A DNA stretch of 64,000 nucleotides from Anastrepha obliqua (GCF_027943255.1 NC_072893.1:57630001-57694000), one strand, 5' to 3'. Positions 44,291-54,860 are shown, counted from the first letter of the stretch. A program made the numbers and translations. Notes: generated by a model from the sequence alone, not told the origin.

Positions 44291-44832
44291 ATGTAAGAAT
44301 ATTTTGTATGTACTGATGTTCTGAACACTTTCTGTAGTTTTCTCCATCAAGAAATTAATGGTGTTTTCAGGAATGGTTTTGGGAGCTGAAGTTCACTTAA
44401 TTTTTTCTTATATCCTTTGATACGCCTTAAGTTTCCGTTTAATTAGAGCGCAATATCGTTCCATTGGTCATAGTTCTCGGCAATTTGGCGGTTTAGCTTA
44501 TCTAGGCAGAATATTGATATTATTGTTGGTGTACAACTCTTTCTGGCATGTAGCCAGCTCATGCCAAATGAAGCTTGCTTCAAAAATGCTTTTACTCACT
44601 TTGTAAGATTTAATTAATATAAATATCCTGTGCATTTTTGACAAATTTGCATTGCAGTCATTGGTTAGAAGCTGCGAAAAGTCCGCCAAGCTTCGCCGCC
44701 CATAATGTTACACTTAAATTGCTTTACAAAGTTTGTTTGCAACCTTGTTGTACTATTTGTTGCATAATTCTTCGCAGCATTCCTGTCGAATATCGCAGCG
44801 GTTGCCTAAAGGCTTGAAGCACGATGACAGAG
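44291..44832. other. No feature recognised
   Basis: About 540 bases. Possibly upstream sequence of the neighbouring minus-strand R1-like fragment, but no motif could be identified. Confidence 0.4.
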
Positions 44833-45240
44833 TTAAATTTCAGGCAAATTTATTTTATCTCCTTCAAAATATGACCCGTCTGAGGCAACACACATGTGCT
44901 AACGTTTAACCCAGTCCTCCATGCACCCCTGGTAGGCCGACGAAGAGATGGCCTTCAGCGCCTTCGTCGCATTGTCTTTGATCTCCTCTATCGACTGAAA
45001 TCTCCTTCCACGAAGTTGTAACTTCAACTTAAGAAACAAAAAGAAGTCGCACGGAGCCATATCTGGTGAATACGGTGCTTGCACGATGGTATTTACTTGG
45101 CGTTTGGTTAAATAATCCAGCACAATTTGTGCTCGGTGCGATGGCGTGTTATCATCATGCAAAATCCAAGAATTGTTTGCCCACATTTCCGGCCCTTTAC
45201 GACGTACAGCATCTCTCACCCGCTTCAAATTTTGCAATTA
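44833..45240 (-). pseudogene. Mariner transposase C-terminal fragment
   Basis: Minus strand. The open part 45237-44899 has MQNLKRVRDAVRRKGPEMW, ILHDDNTPSHRAQIV (second catalytic Asp) and APCDFFLF (third Asp, 34 residues on), then GCMEDWVKR, a TAA where Trp is expected, and MCVASDGSYFEGDKINLPEI before the true stop near 44833. The N-terminal half is absent. It ends where the Harbinger transposase sequence starts, so one rearrangement truncated both. Confidence 0.85.
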
Positions 45241-46014
45241 ATGACAATTTTTACGCAGTTTCCAAACAGCAATTCAGAATGGGAGGCCATTGCAAAAGAA
45301 TTTGCAGTTAAATGGCAATTCCCCAACTGCATTGGCGCGTTAGATGGTAAGCATATAACTTTTCGTCCATCACGTTCTGAAGGAGCTTTCTATTACAATT
45401 ATAAAGGGACTAGAAGTATAATTTTACTAGCACTGGTGGATGCTAATTCCAAATTTATTTTCGTGGACGTTGGTTGTAACGGTCGCAGTAACGATGCTGG
45501 AGTATTTCTGCAAAGCAAATTAAGGGATGTTCTGCAAGAAGAGAAGGAAATACCAAAAGCTGCTTCAATAGGAAACGATCGACGCCTACCGTACGTCGTA
45601 GTCGGAGACGATGCATTTTCTTTGCAGATGCATTTAATGAAGCCATATCCCTACCACACGCAATGCCAGGAAAAACAAGTTTTTAATCAAAGACTCTCTC
45701 GTGCAAGGCATGTGGTGGAACATGCATTTGGAATTTTATCCAATAGATTTCGCGTCCTTCTAGCTCCGATAAATCTGAAAGTGGCCACTGTAGAGAAAAT
45801 TGTATTGACGTGTTGTGCTTTACACAATTATTTAATCGAAAATGGCGAAATGTTCACTGATGAGAGAGTAAACGCAGAAACTGTAAATAATAACCACTCA
45901 ACTGATTCCGATGTATTCTACAATCCGCGAAAAGGTGCAGCAGAGAACGTACGTGAACAGTTTCTCAAATATTTTAATGAAGAAGGCAAACTGGATTGGT
46001 TACATAATAAATAA
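45241..46014 (+). CDS. PIF/Harbinger transposase, N-terminally truncated
   Basis: DDE-type transposase of the HARBI1-related family. From ATG 45241 the frame is open for 257 codons. Its catalytic residues are all present: Asp in CIGALDGKHI (codon 45343), Asp in VVGDDAFSLQ (about 45600) and Glu in RHVVEHAFGIL (about 45720). WEAIAKEFAVKWQFPNC precedes the first Asp, and VEKIVLTCCALHNYLI follows the last, both family blocks. Intact relatives are about 350 residues, so roughly 100 N-terminal residues are missing. TTTTTACGCAG just before 45260 might alternatively be an intron acceptor, in which case 45241 is not the true start. The frame continues upstream to 45127, but those codons belong to the antisense of the mariner fragment. 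Confidence 0.85.
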   Translation: MTIFTQFPNSNSEWEAIAKEFAVKWQFPNCIGALDGKHITFRPSRSEGAFYYNYKGTRSIILLALVDANSKFIFVDVGCNGRSNDAGVFLQSKLRDVLQEEKEIPKAASIGNDRRLPYVVVGDDAFSLQMHLMKPYPYHTQCQEKQVFNQRLSRARHVVEHAFGILSNRFRVLLAPINLKVATVEKIVLTCCALHNYLIENGEMFTDERVNAETVNNNHSTDSDVFYNPRKGAAENVREQFLKYFNEEGKLDWLHNK

Positions 46015-46024
46015 TTTGTTTTTA

Positions 46025-46488
46025 TTTATATATATGTAAACATTAGTCTTTGTTTTTTGATAAAAAAATAAATACTAAAAAATTCACTTCATGTGTAAAC
46101 GCTTAACTGAAACAAAGTTACAAAAAAATAATTGGTTTTCAATTCAGTCTTTTCTTTAAGGCACTTTGGTGTACACATTTCTTAAACATATTCTTATTAT
46201 TACTTATTTACTAAAACATAGTATTTGGCACGGAGCATAATTATCAACTTTTTATATATATGTAAACATTAGTCTTTGTTTTTTAATAAAAAAATAAATA
46301 AATAAAAATTCACTTCATGTGTAAACGCTTAACTGAAACAAAGTTACAAAAAAATAATTGGCTTTCAATTCAGTCTTTTCTTTAAGGCACTTAACATAAC
46401 TTCTTAAACATATTCTTATTATTACTTATTTACTATAATATTACTTATTTACATAATATTTGGCACGGAGTATGATTATCACTTTTTT
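46025..46488. repeat. Tandem duplication, two units of about 225 bp
   Basis: TATATATGTAAACATTAGTC starts both units (46029 and 46256). Each continues through CTTCATGTGTAAACGC, TTAACTGAAACAAAGTTAC, TTCAATTCAGTC and TTTAAGGCACTT to TATTTGGCACGGAG. The units differ by a few substitutions and short indels. They fill the space between the two convergent Harbinger genes. Confidence 0.9.
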
Positions 46489-46575
46489 TGGTGCTTCAGG
46501 ATCTAGAAATGAAACAAAAAAACAATTGTAATTCAACATCAACATGTTCCATAAGTTTTTTAAGCCATACCTACT

Positions 46576-47460
46576 TTATTCGCAAAAATCTTCTCCGTCA
46601 AAAACTCCCTCCATGGATAGCTGCAACAGATCCTTGTCTGACGATGAAGACGTTCTGTTCGATGTTGGAGTGCTACGCTTCTGTTGAGATTCTCCTATAT
46701 ATTTTTTTATCACTGATTGGATTTCCCAAGCGGCGTCCTGCTGTTTATCAGGATCTACCTCATCCATTTGATTGGAAACCAAAGCTCCCAACCATGCGTA
46801 TTTTCTGCCATTTCGTTGTTTATTTTCGATCATAGACCTAAATTCTGACAGCTCCTGTTGCACACCAGCGAACTGGTTGTTTTTCTATAAAAAACAAAAT
46901 TTTATTTTTTTGTATATTTATCGTCAAGTTTTGTACCTTTTTTGGTTTTTTCAGTGGCTCATCACTTACACTCGAGCTACCGGTTTCTGTGCTGTTTGCT
47001 GTACTTAAATTACTTGAGTTACTCGAAGAAGGCACCTGAAAAACAAATTTGTGAAACATGTTAAATTATGTCAGTTATGTATTGAAATACATTTTATTAT
47101 TACCTCAGTATTGTCTTGGCTCTGCCTAGTTGCAACATGGCCTTCAAGGAACGATAACTGGTCAAAGCACCAAAGCTTTACTTCGTATAAATCGTTAACT
47201 CCACTTCCACTTTTTTTGGAGTTTTTTTGTATTCGTAGCTCCCTTATATATTGGCTACGGAGGTTTTTCCATTTTTTTTTAACATCGTCCAGTGTGACGC
47301 CAACCATTTCCGTTTCCAATTTTTTATGGATATCTGTAAATGCTGACGCTTTTTTGCGTCGATCCATATACTCACTAGAGCGAACATTATACAAGCAAGT
47401 ATTTTCTTGCACATATATTATAAGCTTTTCCACTGCTTCTCTTTCCCACTTGCATTCCAT
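46576..47460 (-). CDS. Harbinger accessory protein, MADF and BESS-like domains, three exons
   Basis: Minus-strand gene with two small introns. Exon 1 is 47460-47104 (119 codons), exon 2 is 47035-46937 (33 codons) and exon 3 is 46884-46576 (102 codons plus stop). Donors GAG/GTAATAA and AAG/GTACAAA and acceptors TTTTTCAG and TTTTTATAG all keep phase 0, giving 254 residues. Exon 1 is a MADF domain, a Myb/SANT-like DNA binder: WEREAVEKLIIYVQENTCLYN, YMDRRKKASAFTDIHKKL, DDVKKKWKNLRSQY and WCFDQLSFL. Exon 2 is Ser/Thr-rich. Exon 3 has NQMDEVDPDKQQDAAWEIQSVIKKYI, a BESS-like interaction motif. In Harbinger elements this second protein helps bring the transposase to DNA and into the nucleus. No lesion is visible, unlike almost every other gene here. 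Confidence 0.85.
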
Positions 47461-47830
47461 TTTTACTTTCCGATATACGTTTTAAAACACACGACTTTAT
47501 CACACAAATGACGAAAACGAATGAAGCAAGCTTCAAAAAAATAGCTTGCAGCCAACTTCAACATTGAAAATACGGATAAGCACAAAGCGTGTCGCCGAGT
47601 ACGGGAGACAAAATCCCTTCTCTCTTCCCCGACCGTCCTTCGCCCCCGAACAAAATGTTTACCTTCCAGATGTCTCCTCGTGTAAATCGGGTCAAACCAA
47701 GCGTCCTACGAACGTTTGCGTGTATGTTAGTACGTCTGTGTATTATACGCGTTATGACGCTCATAATAGCAACCGCGTGTGCTGTATTGCGTCCGTATTT
47801 TTATATTCGTAAATATTTTCATTTTTAAAT

Positions 47831-48669
47831 ATTTACCGCAATTATGCCGAAAAATAATGCAGAAAAGTGTCGTGTATATCGACAGAAAAAATAATAATAA
47901 AATGAAGAAAATAAAATATGAACTTTATAGCAATATTATAATGAACCTATAATTATCCCGCTCCTAATGCTGCTTTCGTCTTATTCTCTCTTAGTTTGTT
48001 TTACGGAAGGTTTCACTTCTATCGCGTCTAACCGTTAGACTGGTATTTTTTTTATTTATGAAAATGTTGATTATAGAGCGCGCTGCAGGCGATTTCTGGA
48101 ACCTCCTTTAAAAAAAGACGATTTACGGTGTATATCGTAACTCAGGATTGGATTATCTGAAATCAAAAAACCAAACAAATTTTGTTAATATATTAGATTA
48201 TCTAGTAATTAATCGTTCGGCTAATCAAAATAGTGAATTTTCACAAAATGGCAGCTTTTAAAAGAAATTATTTCGATTTTTACGTTAAAATTTGGCCGTA
48301 AATTGATTATAAAATGGAAAATAGGTATCAGATTTACAAAAGGAACGATTAATTACTAGAAAATGTATCTTTAAAGATTGAGTTAAAACGGTTGACCGAT
48401 CAAACAAGCCGTTTTCGAGATATCGTGTACACCGACTTAAAAAATGCCGTTTTGAAAAAAACACGTTTAAAGTTTCAATACCTACCTTAAAACGTGCCGA
48501 GGCATCTCTACATATTTAGGTATAACTCCGAAAGTATTGCTTAGGTCTACTTCAAATTTCGTGCGTATACTTTTGAATATATGTACATTACAAAAATGCA
48601 ATAAAAAAATCGATTTTTTTGAAAGTCATAACTGCGTATAACCCCTGAAGTCTCACCGTATGGCCACCT
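47831..48669. other. Unclassified AT-rich sequence, possibly a repeat
   Basis: No gene. 48060-48660 contains CGATTTACGGTGTATATCG, ATTGGATTATCTGAAATC and CAAACAAGCCGTTTTCGAGA. By its texture this may be a non-autonomous element loosely related to the insert at 14963-15595, but I could not define ends. Confidence 0.35.
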
Positions 48670-48945
48670 AACGGACAATATTCAGTAAGGGTACCCACCG
48701 AATTCGACATCCAAAAAGACCTCGCAATTGGGCACGTTTGCGCACTAGCCCAGCGCTCGCTGCGTTGACGCGAGGCTTATCTTTCCAGGAGCAGACCACA
48801 GGTTCCCAATCCTCTCATTATCGATGAAACAATTTTCAGGGTCCGCTGTCTAGTCAGCTCATCAGCCCAGCAGCTTCCCTCTATGCCGCTGGTACCGGGA
48901 ACCAAATGAACTTAATATCGAAGTGTTCGGATGCATTCGAGGAAA
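48670..48945 (-). pseudogene. Non-LTR RNase H fragment
   Basis: Minus strand. VPGTSGIEGSCWADELTRQRTL (the end of RNase H, with the usual GH changed to GT) followed by LGTCGLLLER, an in-frame stop, and RSERWASAQTCPIARSFW. I-like retrotransposons show this order just after RNase H. Short and decayed. Confidence 0.7.
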
Positions 48946-49529
48946 CAATATAGCTATAATCTTTTTTCCATTGCTTTCTTCTCAGAACTACAATTAAATC
49001 GAGATGCATAAAAAGCATTTTATACATTAAAAAGCATTATGGATGCATCCAACAAAATTAATTTTCACAAATACATACATCAGCCCGTGTCAAAAACATT
49101 TAACCCTCTTCCGCTCTCGCTACAGTATACACAGAAATGATCTCTTTTTTATATTATCTTATTTAGAATCAAGCTTTATAAGGAAGAATACATATGTACG
49201 GCCGTTAGAAAATGCTTAAGAACGAAACCAAAATCTCTCTATTTGAGACTTTTTTCAATAACTTCATTTAAATCGTTCGTTTTATTTTATAACTTTAAAA
49301 TGCTTTCAATCTGTATCAGTCTTCTAGTCTAAGAAAAGCATACATTCTCTTACTTCATACACAAAAGTTAATACACCTCGAGAGTCCTTTGAGGAAAATG
49401 CTTAAGTAAGAAGCAAAATAATAGTTAAATCATAAAAAATGCAGGCGAAATAGAAAAGTATACATTAATAATTTGTTGAAAATCCTTTTCACTTTATTAA
49501 TACTGCACAGCGCCTTTATATTGACATTA
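48946..49529. other. No feature recognised
   Basis: AT-rich; only the short repeat at 49028-49065 shared with 35916-35950 was noticed. Confidence 0.45.
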
Positions 49530-50412
49530 TGAAACCTCTACAACGTCCAACAGGGAAGGATTCCAATGCTGCCTTGGCATTTTAAAAAAACTGCCCAATC
49601 CAGAATACCGACCAAATTGTTTGCGATAAGCTCTTTTGACACACCAGAAGTGTGCTTCGGATCATTATCTTATTATTATCTTATTGAAATTTCCTAATCA
49701 ACGGAAAATTATCTCCTGCATAAGGAGACATAAAATTTCAAAAATATTTGAACATTCTTGGGCACATCTATAATACCTTCAACACGATTAATTGGGCCGA
49801 CATACTTCCACGAAAAGCGGTCTCATACCATTATTGCTTTATGATTGGTGAAACGAACTAGGTGGGGGAATCTGCACGTTTTGGCTGCCGCACGTACTTC
49901 CTATCATCTGGACTAACTTTATTTATTTTCGTTTCATCGCTGAATAGGGTATAACGCCATTGATTTTGAGTCCAGGATATGAGCTCTCGAGCAAACTCAA
50001 TTCGGCCTTGTCGTTCCGATGCTGTTGCCAATGGCTTCTTTCCTGCCAGTCGAACTTGAAGCCCTCTGCCAATTGAATCGGAATTATTTTTTTCTTTATT
50101 GGTTTTTCTAGGTGGACGAAATATCCTCGATACTGGCATCTATCACTTTTCCTGGGATCCTGTTTGGCAATCTAACGTTCATCCTATCAGTCAGGCTAGT
50201 AGGCTTTCGCGATTTCTTTTTTCTGGGAATGTTTTCTGCTGCTTATACTCAGAAAATTTTTTAAAAGCATTAAGAATCATAAATTTTGAAACGTTTATTT
50301 GTTTTGAAAGAATATAATATAGGATAATCCGCTCGTTTGCAAGTCTATGATTGCTTTTCGAAGAGCTGGGTGGCATTTTTTCTCTTTCTACATTATTGGA
50401 TAATTTCAACTA
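49530..50412 (-). pseudogene. Tc1-like transposase remnant
   Basis: Minus strand. An N-terminal frame (50409-50191) may be the helix-turn-helix part. Then RLPNRIPGKVIDASIEDIS and, from 50139, GRGLQVRLAGKKPLATASERQGRIEFARELISWTQNQW leads to TLFSDETKINKVSPDDRKYV with the first catalytic Asp. A frameshift follows, then KAIMVWDRFSWKYVGPINRVEGIID (about 49840-49760) and increasingly degraded sequence. The second Asp and the Glu are not recognisable. Ends not found. Confidence 0.75.
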
Positions 50413-50531
50413 AAGCGAAGTGCTATAGGCTTCCTCCAGATGATTTATTTTTTACTTAATTACCAGTTACAATATAAAACAGAAAATAATTCCCAAAATT
50501 TTGGACCAAGACCGAATCTTGCCTAGATATA

Positions 50532-51945
50532 TCTATACTAATATTATAAAAAGGAAAACTTTGTTTGTTTGTAATGAATAGGCTCAAAAACTACTGGACC
50601 GATTTTAAAAATTCTTTCACCATTCGAAAGCTACATCATCCACGAGTAACATGGATTATATTTTATTTTGGAAATAGGGCTCGAGATATAGGTCAAAACG
50701 TGGACCCGGGTAACCTTCGGATGTGTATGTACAAAATGGGTATCAAATGGAAGCTGTTGGTGAATGCTTTAGTCCAGAGTATTTTTCATGCCGCTCCGTG
50801 ACTAGGGTCTCGAGATATATGCCAAAACGTGGACCCGCCGTGTCTTTGAACCGAATTAAACCAAACTTACACACATTGTTAAGTAGGTATTAAAGATGAT
50901 TTCCGTATAGTTTGAATACCTATTGGTAGATAGGGTCTCGAGATATAGGTCAAAACGTGGACCCGGGTAACCTTCGGACGTGTATGTACATTGTACAATA
51001 TGGGTATCAAATGAAAGCTGTTGGTGAATGCTTTAGTACAGAGTATTTTTCATGCCGCTCCGTGACTGGGGTCTCGAGATATAGGTCAAAACGTGGACCC
51101 GGGTAACCTTTGGTTGTGTATGTACAATATGGGAATCAAATGAAAGCTGTTGATAAGTGCTTTAATACGGGGTAATTTTCATACCTATTGATGACTAGGG
51201 TCTTGAAATATATGCCAAAACGTGGACCCGCTGTGTCTTTGCACCGAATTAAACCAAAGTTACACACATTGTTAAGTAAGTATTGAAAATGGGTTTCGTA
51301 AAGTTTGGTTGTAATTCGGAACACTGGCAACGGGTACAGCGTTCTTTTGAACCAGCCATAATGTCGTTTACTTTTTTAACGCTTGGGGCGGAACTGAACT
51401 GTCAAATTGACAGTGTGAGTTACAATGTGTCAATATTTCTTTCTGATTTGGATGCCATAAGGAAAAAACGTAAGTGCAACATGTAAAAATTGTTTGTGAA
51501 TTTTTTTGGAGTGGATTTTGGAACAGTGAATAATTTCTTACGAAATTTGAGAATTTAATGTGAAATCCGAATGAAATTATGTGTTCGTGGAAAAAAAATT
51601 TTTTTTCGTTTTTTTTTTTGAAAAATATAAATGGATAATGGTTAAAAAAGCTCCAATGCTTAAACATATAAATTGAAACGAAAAATTCATGGATGATCAG
51701 GAAAAAAGACGATTGTTTATTCATATGCGTTGATTTGAAATTTAAAAACAATCTTCTTTTTTCCTGATTTTCAATTTATATTTTATATTTACTCAAAAAC
51801 AAGTAGAAAAACAAAAAATATTGTTTATGCCAAAGCGCTTGAATAAAGAATAAAGAAATAAATAATATGAAAATCATATATTTTCTGTTCTAAGCCATAT
51901 CTATTCTATTTTAGTGTGCCCAGCGAAGGGGGCCGGGTTTGCTAG
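50532..51945 (+). mobile_element. Non-autonomous Helitron, 1414 bp
   Basis: Starts TCTATACTAATATTATAAA after A and ends GGGCCGGGTTTGCTAG before T, so the insertion is between A and T as for Helitrons. The 5' TC, the 3' CTAG and the GC-rich hairpin-like GCCCAGCGAAGGGGGC just upstream fit, and TTTGTTTGTTTG after the start is typical of insect copies that I remember. No Rep/helicase gene; the interior is mostly tandem repeats. Confidence 0.85.
50677..51310 (+). repeat. Tandem array of two alternating units inside the Helitron
   Basis: Units of about 128-136 bp start at 50677, 50805, 50933, 51069 and 51198 with GGGTCTCGAGATATA and AAAACGTGGACCCG. Type A continues GGTAACCTTCGGATGTGTATG and type B continues TGTCTTTGAACCGAATTAAACC. 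The order is A-B-A-A-B. Confidence 0.9.
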
Positions 51946-52311
51946 TATCGTATAAAGAGATCAGTGCTCCTACTAAAACGCAAAAAAATCAATGCGAACC
52001 CTTCAAGTGAAATAGAGAAATGGAACAATTTTATGAATCTGATCATAGAAATATTCAAGGGCAAAAAGTACCGTTACTGCGCCGTACTCGATAAAAGATC
52101 TGCATATGTATATCGTTGCCAACGCATCGTTCTTAAGTATTTTTCAACTGCTATACATATGTATGTATATATAATCTAACGGTAAGAAACTTGACGTAAA
52201 GCCCTATATAACCTAACGGACTTTCTAAACTACGGTAATATAAGTATGTTGGCATAGAAACAGAGAGTGAACAGAATTGAAAAGAATACTGACAGAAAAG
52301 ATAGGAGGAGA
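51946..52311. other. No feature recognised
   Basis: About 365 bases between the Helitron and duplicon B; a 71-codon frame (51964-52179) has no known domain. Confidence 0.45.
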
Positions 52312-53820
52312 GTTTAAACTGTCGACTCGAATCGACCGGTCATAAGTATTAATTCGCTTAAGTTAATATATATGTAAATCTAAGCTAAGTGATATTACAA
52401 AGTGAATTATAAAAAAATAATGTGGAATATAAGCAGTGTTTAATTCATTTCAATTCAGCCCTCGTTCACTCATAAGAATATATGTAAGCATTTATTTTGT
52501 ATTCTCTATAACATAAGAAGAGCGTAAGACCTGCGTTGCTATCGTTCTATATTGCACCAGATTGCACTTTTTAATTTTAATTGTAGTTTTTAAAGTAAAT
52601 GCTTCAACCTCCAAAGTTTTCCTACATTTATACCATACAGTTTCATTGTTTTCATTTTCTTATTTTGCGTATTAAGAGCGAGCAGTCATGTTAATTAACT
52701 TAAATATGGCATGAGCGAGTAATGCCATGTGTACATTTATCATGCACATGTGGCTTAAAGAATTACGTAGTGGTACTGTTTTCCGTCCTGCCACGTTTCT
52801 TGGCGACCTTTGAAAATGTTTAACCAAGGCACTGACCTCAAGTACATAGACATACCTAATCATAGCATTTGGTTCATTCCACTTAAAATAACTCCTAATA
52901 ATGTGATTCAAGACCATTTGAAATTCATTCAAAAATTTTAATTTTTCCTTTTTCAAACGCTATAAGATATTTCGTGCATCTTCTAGTTATATAAAATAAA
53001 TAAAAAAAAACCTGGCAAAAAGCAAAAAAGGCGATTACGTTGCATCCTTCCAGTTATCTTATGAATTAAACCCTTCAAATTTCTTCAGAGTCACATACAC
53101 TACATTGTCAATTAAGGTTAAGAAAGTGTTCTCAAGATTAGAATTAAAGTTGTTTTATGCATCAATATTTTTGTTGGCGTTTTTATTAGCTTCTGGAAAT
53201 AATTTCCGTTACATTATATGTTCGAGCTTTAATTGTTTGCCACAATTGAGGAATGTGACCAACCTTTTCAACTGAGGGATGCGAGATCGCCGTAATTATT
53301 AATGGATTGAATGTGCCATTTATACAAACGTTCTAACGAAAAAGAGTCCGCGAATTTCAAGCAAATCTTGGTTGTAGAGAAAAATAGGTATGCATCGACA
53401 TCCATAAATATTTAACGAATTGCGCACAACCAAAGGCGCGTCATGCTCAATGGTGGCAAGAAACAAATATGAACAAAGAACATGTAAGGGAAGGAAAGGA
53501 TACAGGTAGTACAACAGAAAATGTGAATATGTAAGCATGTATGTATGTGAGAAAACATGTTCTCCTTGTGAGACCACTACCTTGAATTCCTCGACCTACT
53601 TATTTGGCGCACTGAACCTTAAGCTGTTTTGTTGTTTTGCTACTTAAGCCATAAAATAGTCAAATAGTTAAGTCAAATAAATTGAGCTGTTTAGCTCAAA
53701 CTTAATTTTTACCATAATATTTTTGTTTTTTTAATTTTTTCAACAAAAAACAAAACGACCTTTGTTTTGACTCTCCAATCATAATGAACGGCCGCCGTAG
53801 CCAAATGGGTTGGTGCTTGA
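52312..53820 (+). repeat. Duplicon B (matches 41871-43533)
   Basis: Begins TTTAAACTGTCGACTCG then AATCGACCGGTCATAAG. Includes R1 3' untranslated sequence (to about 52445), repeat R copy 4 (52470-53770) and the SINE head (53790-53820). It has the same internal junctions as duplicon A; differences are point changes and small indels. Confidence 0.85.
52470..53770 (+). repeat. Unclassified repeat family R, copy 4
   Basis: Part of duplicon B. It keeps the same blocks as copy 3, including GGCGATTACGTTGCATCC and GCGCACAACCAAAGGCGCG. The 85-codon minus frame at 53320-53577 also exists, slightly shorter, in copies 2 and 3; that is explained by sequence identity. Confidence 0.82.
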
Positions 53821-54498
53821 CATTAGGCCGGGTCGATTTGTGGGGAGGCAAAAAAATCGCCCATTGCTCTGTGAAAATCATATTCTAGGGATCAAAGTAA
53901 GAAACTTTGCCGAAGGAACCATACCTCTAAGACGAATTCTGATGTCCCCCAATTTGGGTCGAACTTTTTAGTTTCTTTTCTATAACTCACTTAAATTTAT
54001 TTTTCATTTTTATGGGGAACCCCCCAGGGGAGTTCCAGGGGGTGTGCAACTGGCATGGGTGGATCGGCCGGTCATACATTTGGACTCGATTGGAGCACTC
54101 TAAATGGGTCAAAGTGGGATTTTTCGTTCGACCCAAATTGGGGGACATCAGAATTCGTTTTAGAGGTGTGGTTCCTTCGGCAAAGTTTCTCATATTGATC
54201 CCTAGAATACGATTTTTACAGAAATGAGCGGTTTTTAAATCGACCCGCCCTATTGACTATCATTCGGAATTCAGCGAGAACGTATGTTTGAATCTCGGTG
54301 AAACACCAAACTTAAGAAAGCGTTTTGTTTAATAACGGTCGCCCCTCGGCAGGCAAAGGCAAACTCGCTAGTGAATTTCTGTCATGAAAAAGCTCCTTAT
54401 AAAAAAATATCTGCTGTTTCGAGTCGGCTTGAAACTGCAGGTCACTCTATTTGTGGAACAACATCAAGATGCACGCCACTAATAGGAGGACGAGCTCG
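53790..54498 (+). mobile_element. tRNA-derived SINE interrupted by the fold-back MITE
   Basis: The left part GGCCGCCGTAGCCAAATGGG (A box) reaches 53820. The right part resumes at TTGACTATCATTCGGAATTC (54253) and continues through a B-box-like GTTTGAATCT, CTCGGCAGGC and AAAAAGCTCC to GGAGGACGAGCTCG near 54498. The 427-bp fold-back element lies between. Confidence 0.85.
53825..54251 (-). mobile_element. Fold-back MITE, copy 2 (complete, 427 bp)
   Basis: Ends AGGCCGGGTCGATTT and, inverted, AGGGCGGGTCGATTT. Long inner arms match those of copy 1 (7620-8046), while the central segment (GGGGAACCCCCCAGGGG, CATTTGGACTCGATTGGAGC) is in the opposite orientation to copy 1. TTGAC flanks it on both sides with two or three extra bases on the left, possibly the target duplication. 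Superfamily unknown. Confidence 0.85.
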
Positions 54499-54860
54499 AT
54501 ACCATAATGTAGACCCACTACCTGCGAAAAGTGACAAAACTTGAAGGAAGAAAAACCATTTACAGCCATCCAGTGCTGTTTATGTGGTGGAGAAGAGAAA
54601 AAGTAAATAAAGTGTTCAACAGTCTCTTTCTCTGCAGGATCCCCACAGCTTCTACAATGAAGGTCGTACGGAAATCCAATTTTGTCCGCATGATTTCCGA
54701 TCACCTAGCAACCGGTGAAAACACCGCTAGGAGTTTGGGAATCGAATGGCGGGGTATACCCAGCTTTTTAAGCACCTTGCTCTTGTCTTACTGAGGCCAG
54801 AGTTGTTTTGAGCTAGCACTCTATAAGATAGAACTCCATCCGTCTGAAATCAACGCAGCT
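54499..54860 (-). pseudogene. Non-LTR retrotransposon 3' end fragment, copy 2
   Basis: Minus strand 54704-54500: GNHADKIGFPYDLHCRSCGDPAEKETVEHFI gives the Cys-Cys-His part of a C-terminal zinc knuckle, then HKQHWMAVNGFSSFKFCHFSQVV. The same tail occurs at 37700-37775. The final Cys of the knuckle is changed. Better preserved than copy 1. Confidence 0.75.

Larger units (their letters stand above)
45241..47830. mobile_element. PIF/Harbinger element, 5' end lost
   Basis: Carries the two genes typical of this superfamily, a DDE transposase (plus strand) and a MADF/Myb-like accessory gene (minus strand), arranged tail to tail. The left end is cut at the junction with a mariner fragment. The right boundary is uncertain; terminal repeats were not found, and 47830 is only an outer guess based on the end of the upstream sequence of the accessory gene. 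Confidence 0.75.

Noticed and set aside
50677..51310. Regular repeats as a CRISPR array
   Set aside because: Units are about 130 bp and adjacent, in a eukaryotic Helitron; there are no short direct repeats with unique spacers.
37213..53577. Similar 72-85-codon minus-strand frames (MLTYAHFL/SHFL...) at 37213-37431, 42937-43155 and 53320-53577
   Set aside because: They recur because the underlying repeat R is duplicated. The frame runs through simple repeats, lacks a domain, and is not conserved beyond what the DNA identity gives.
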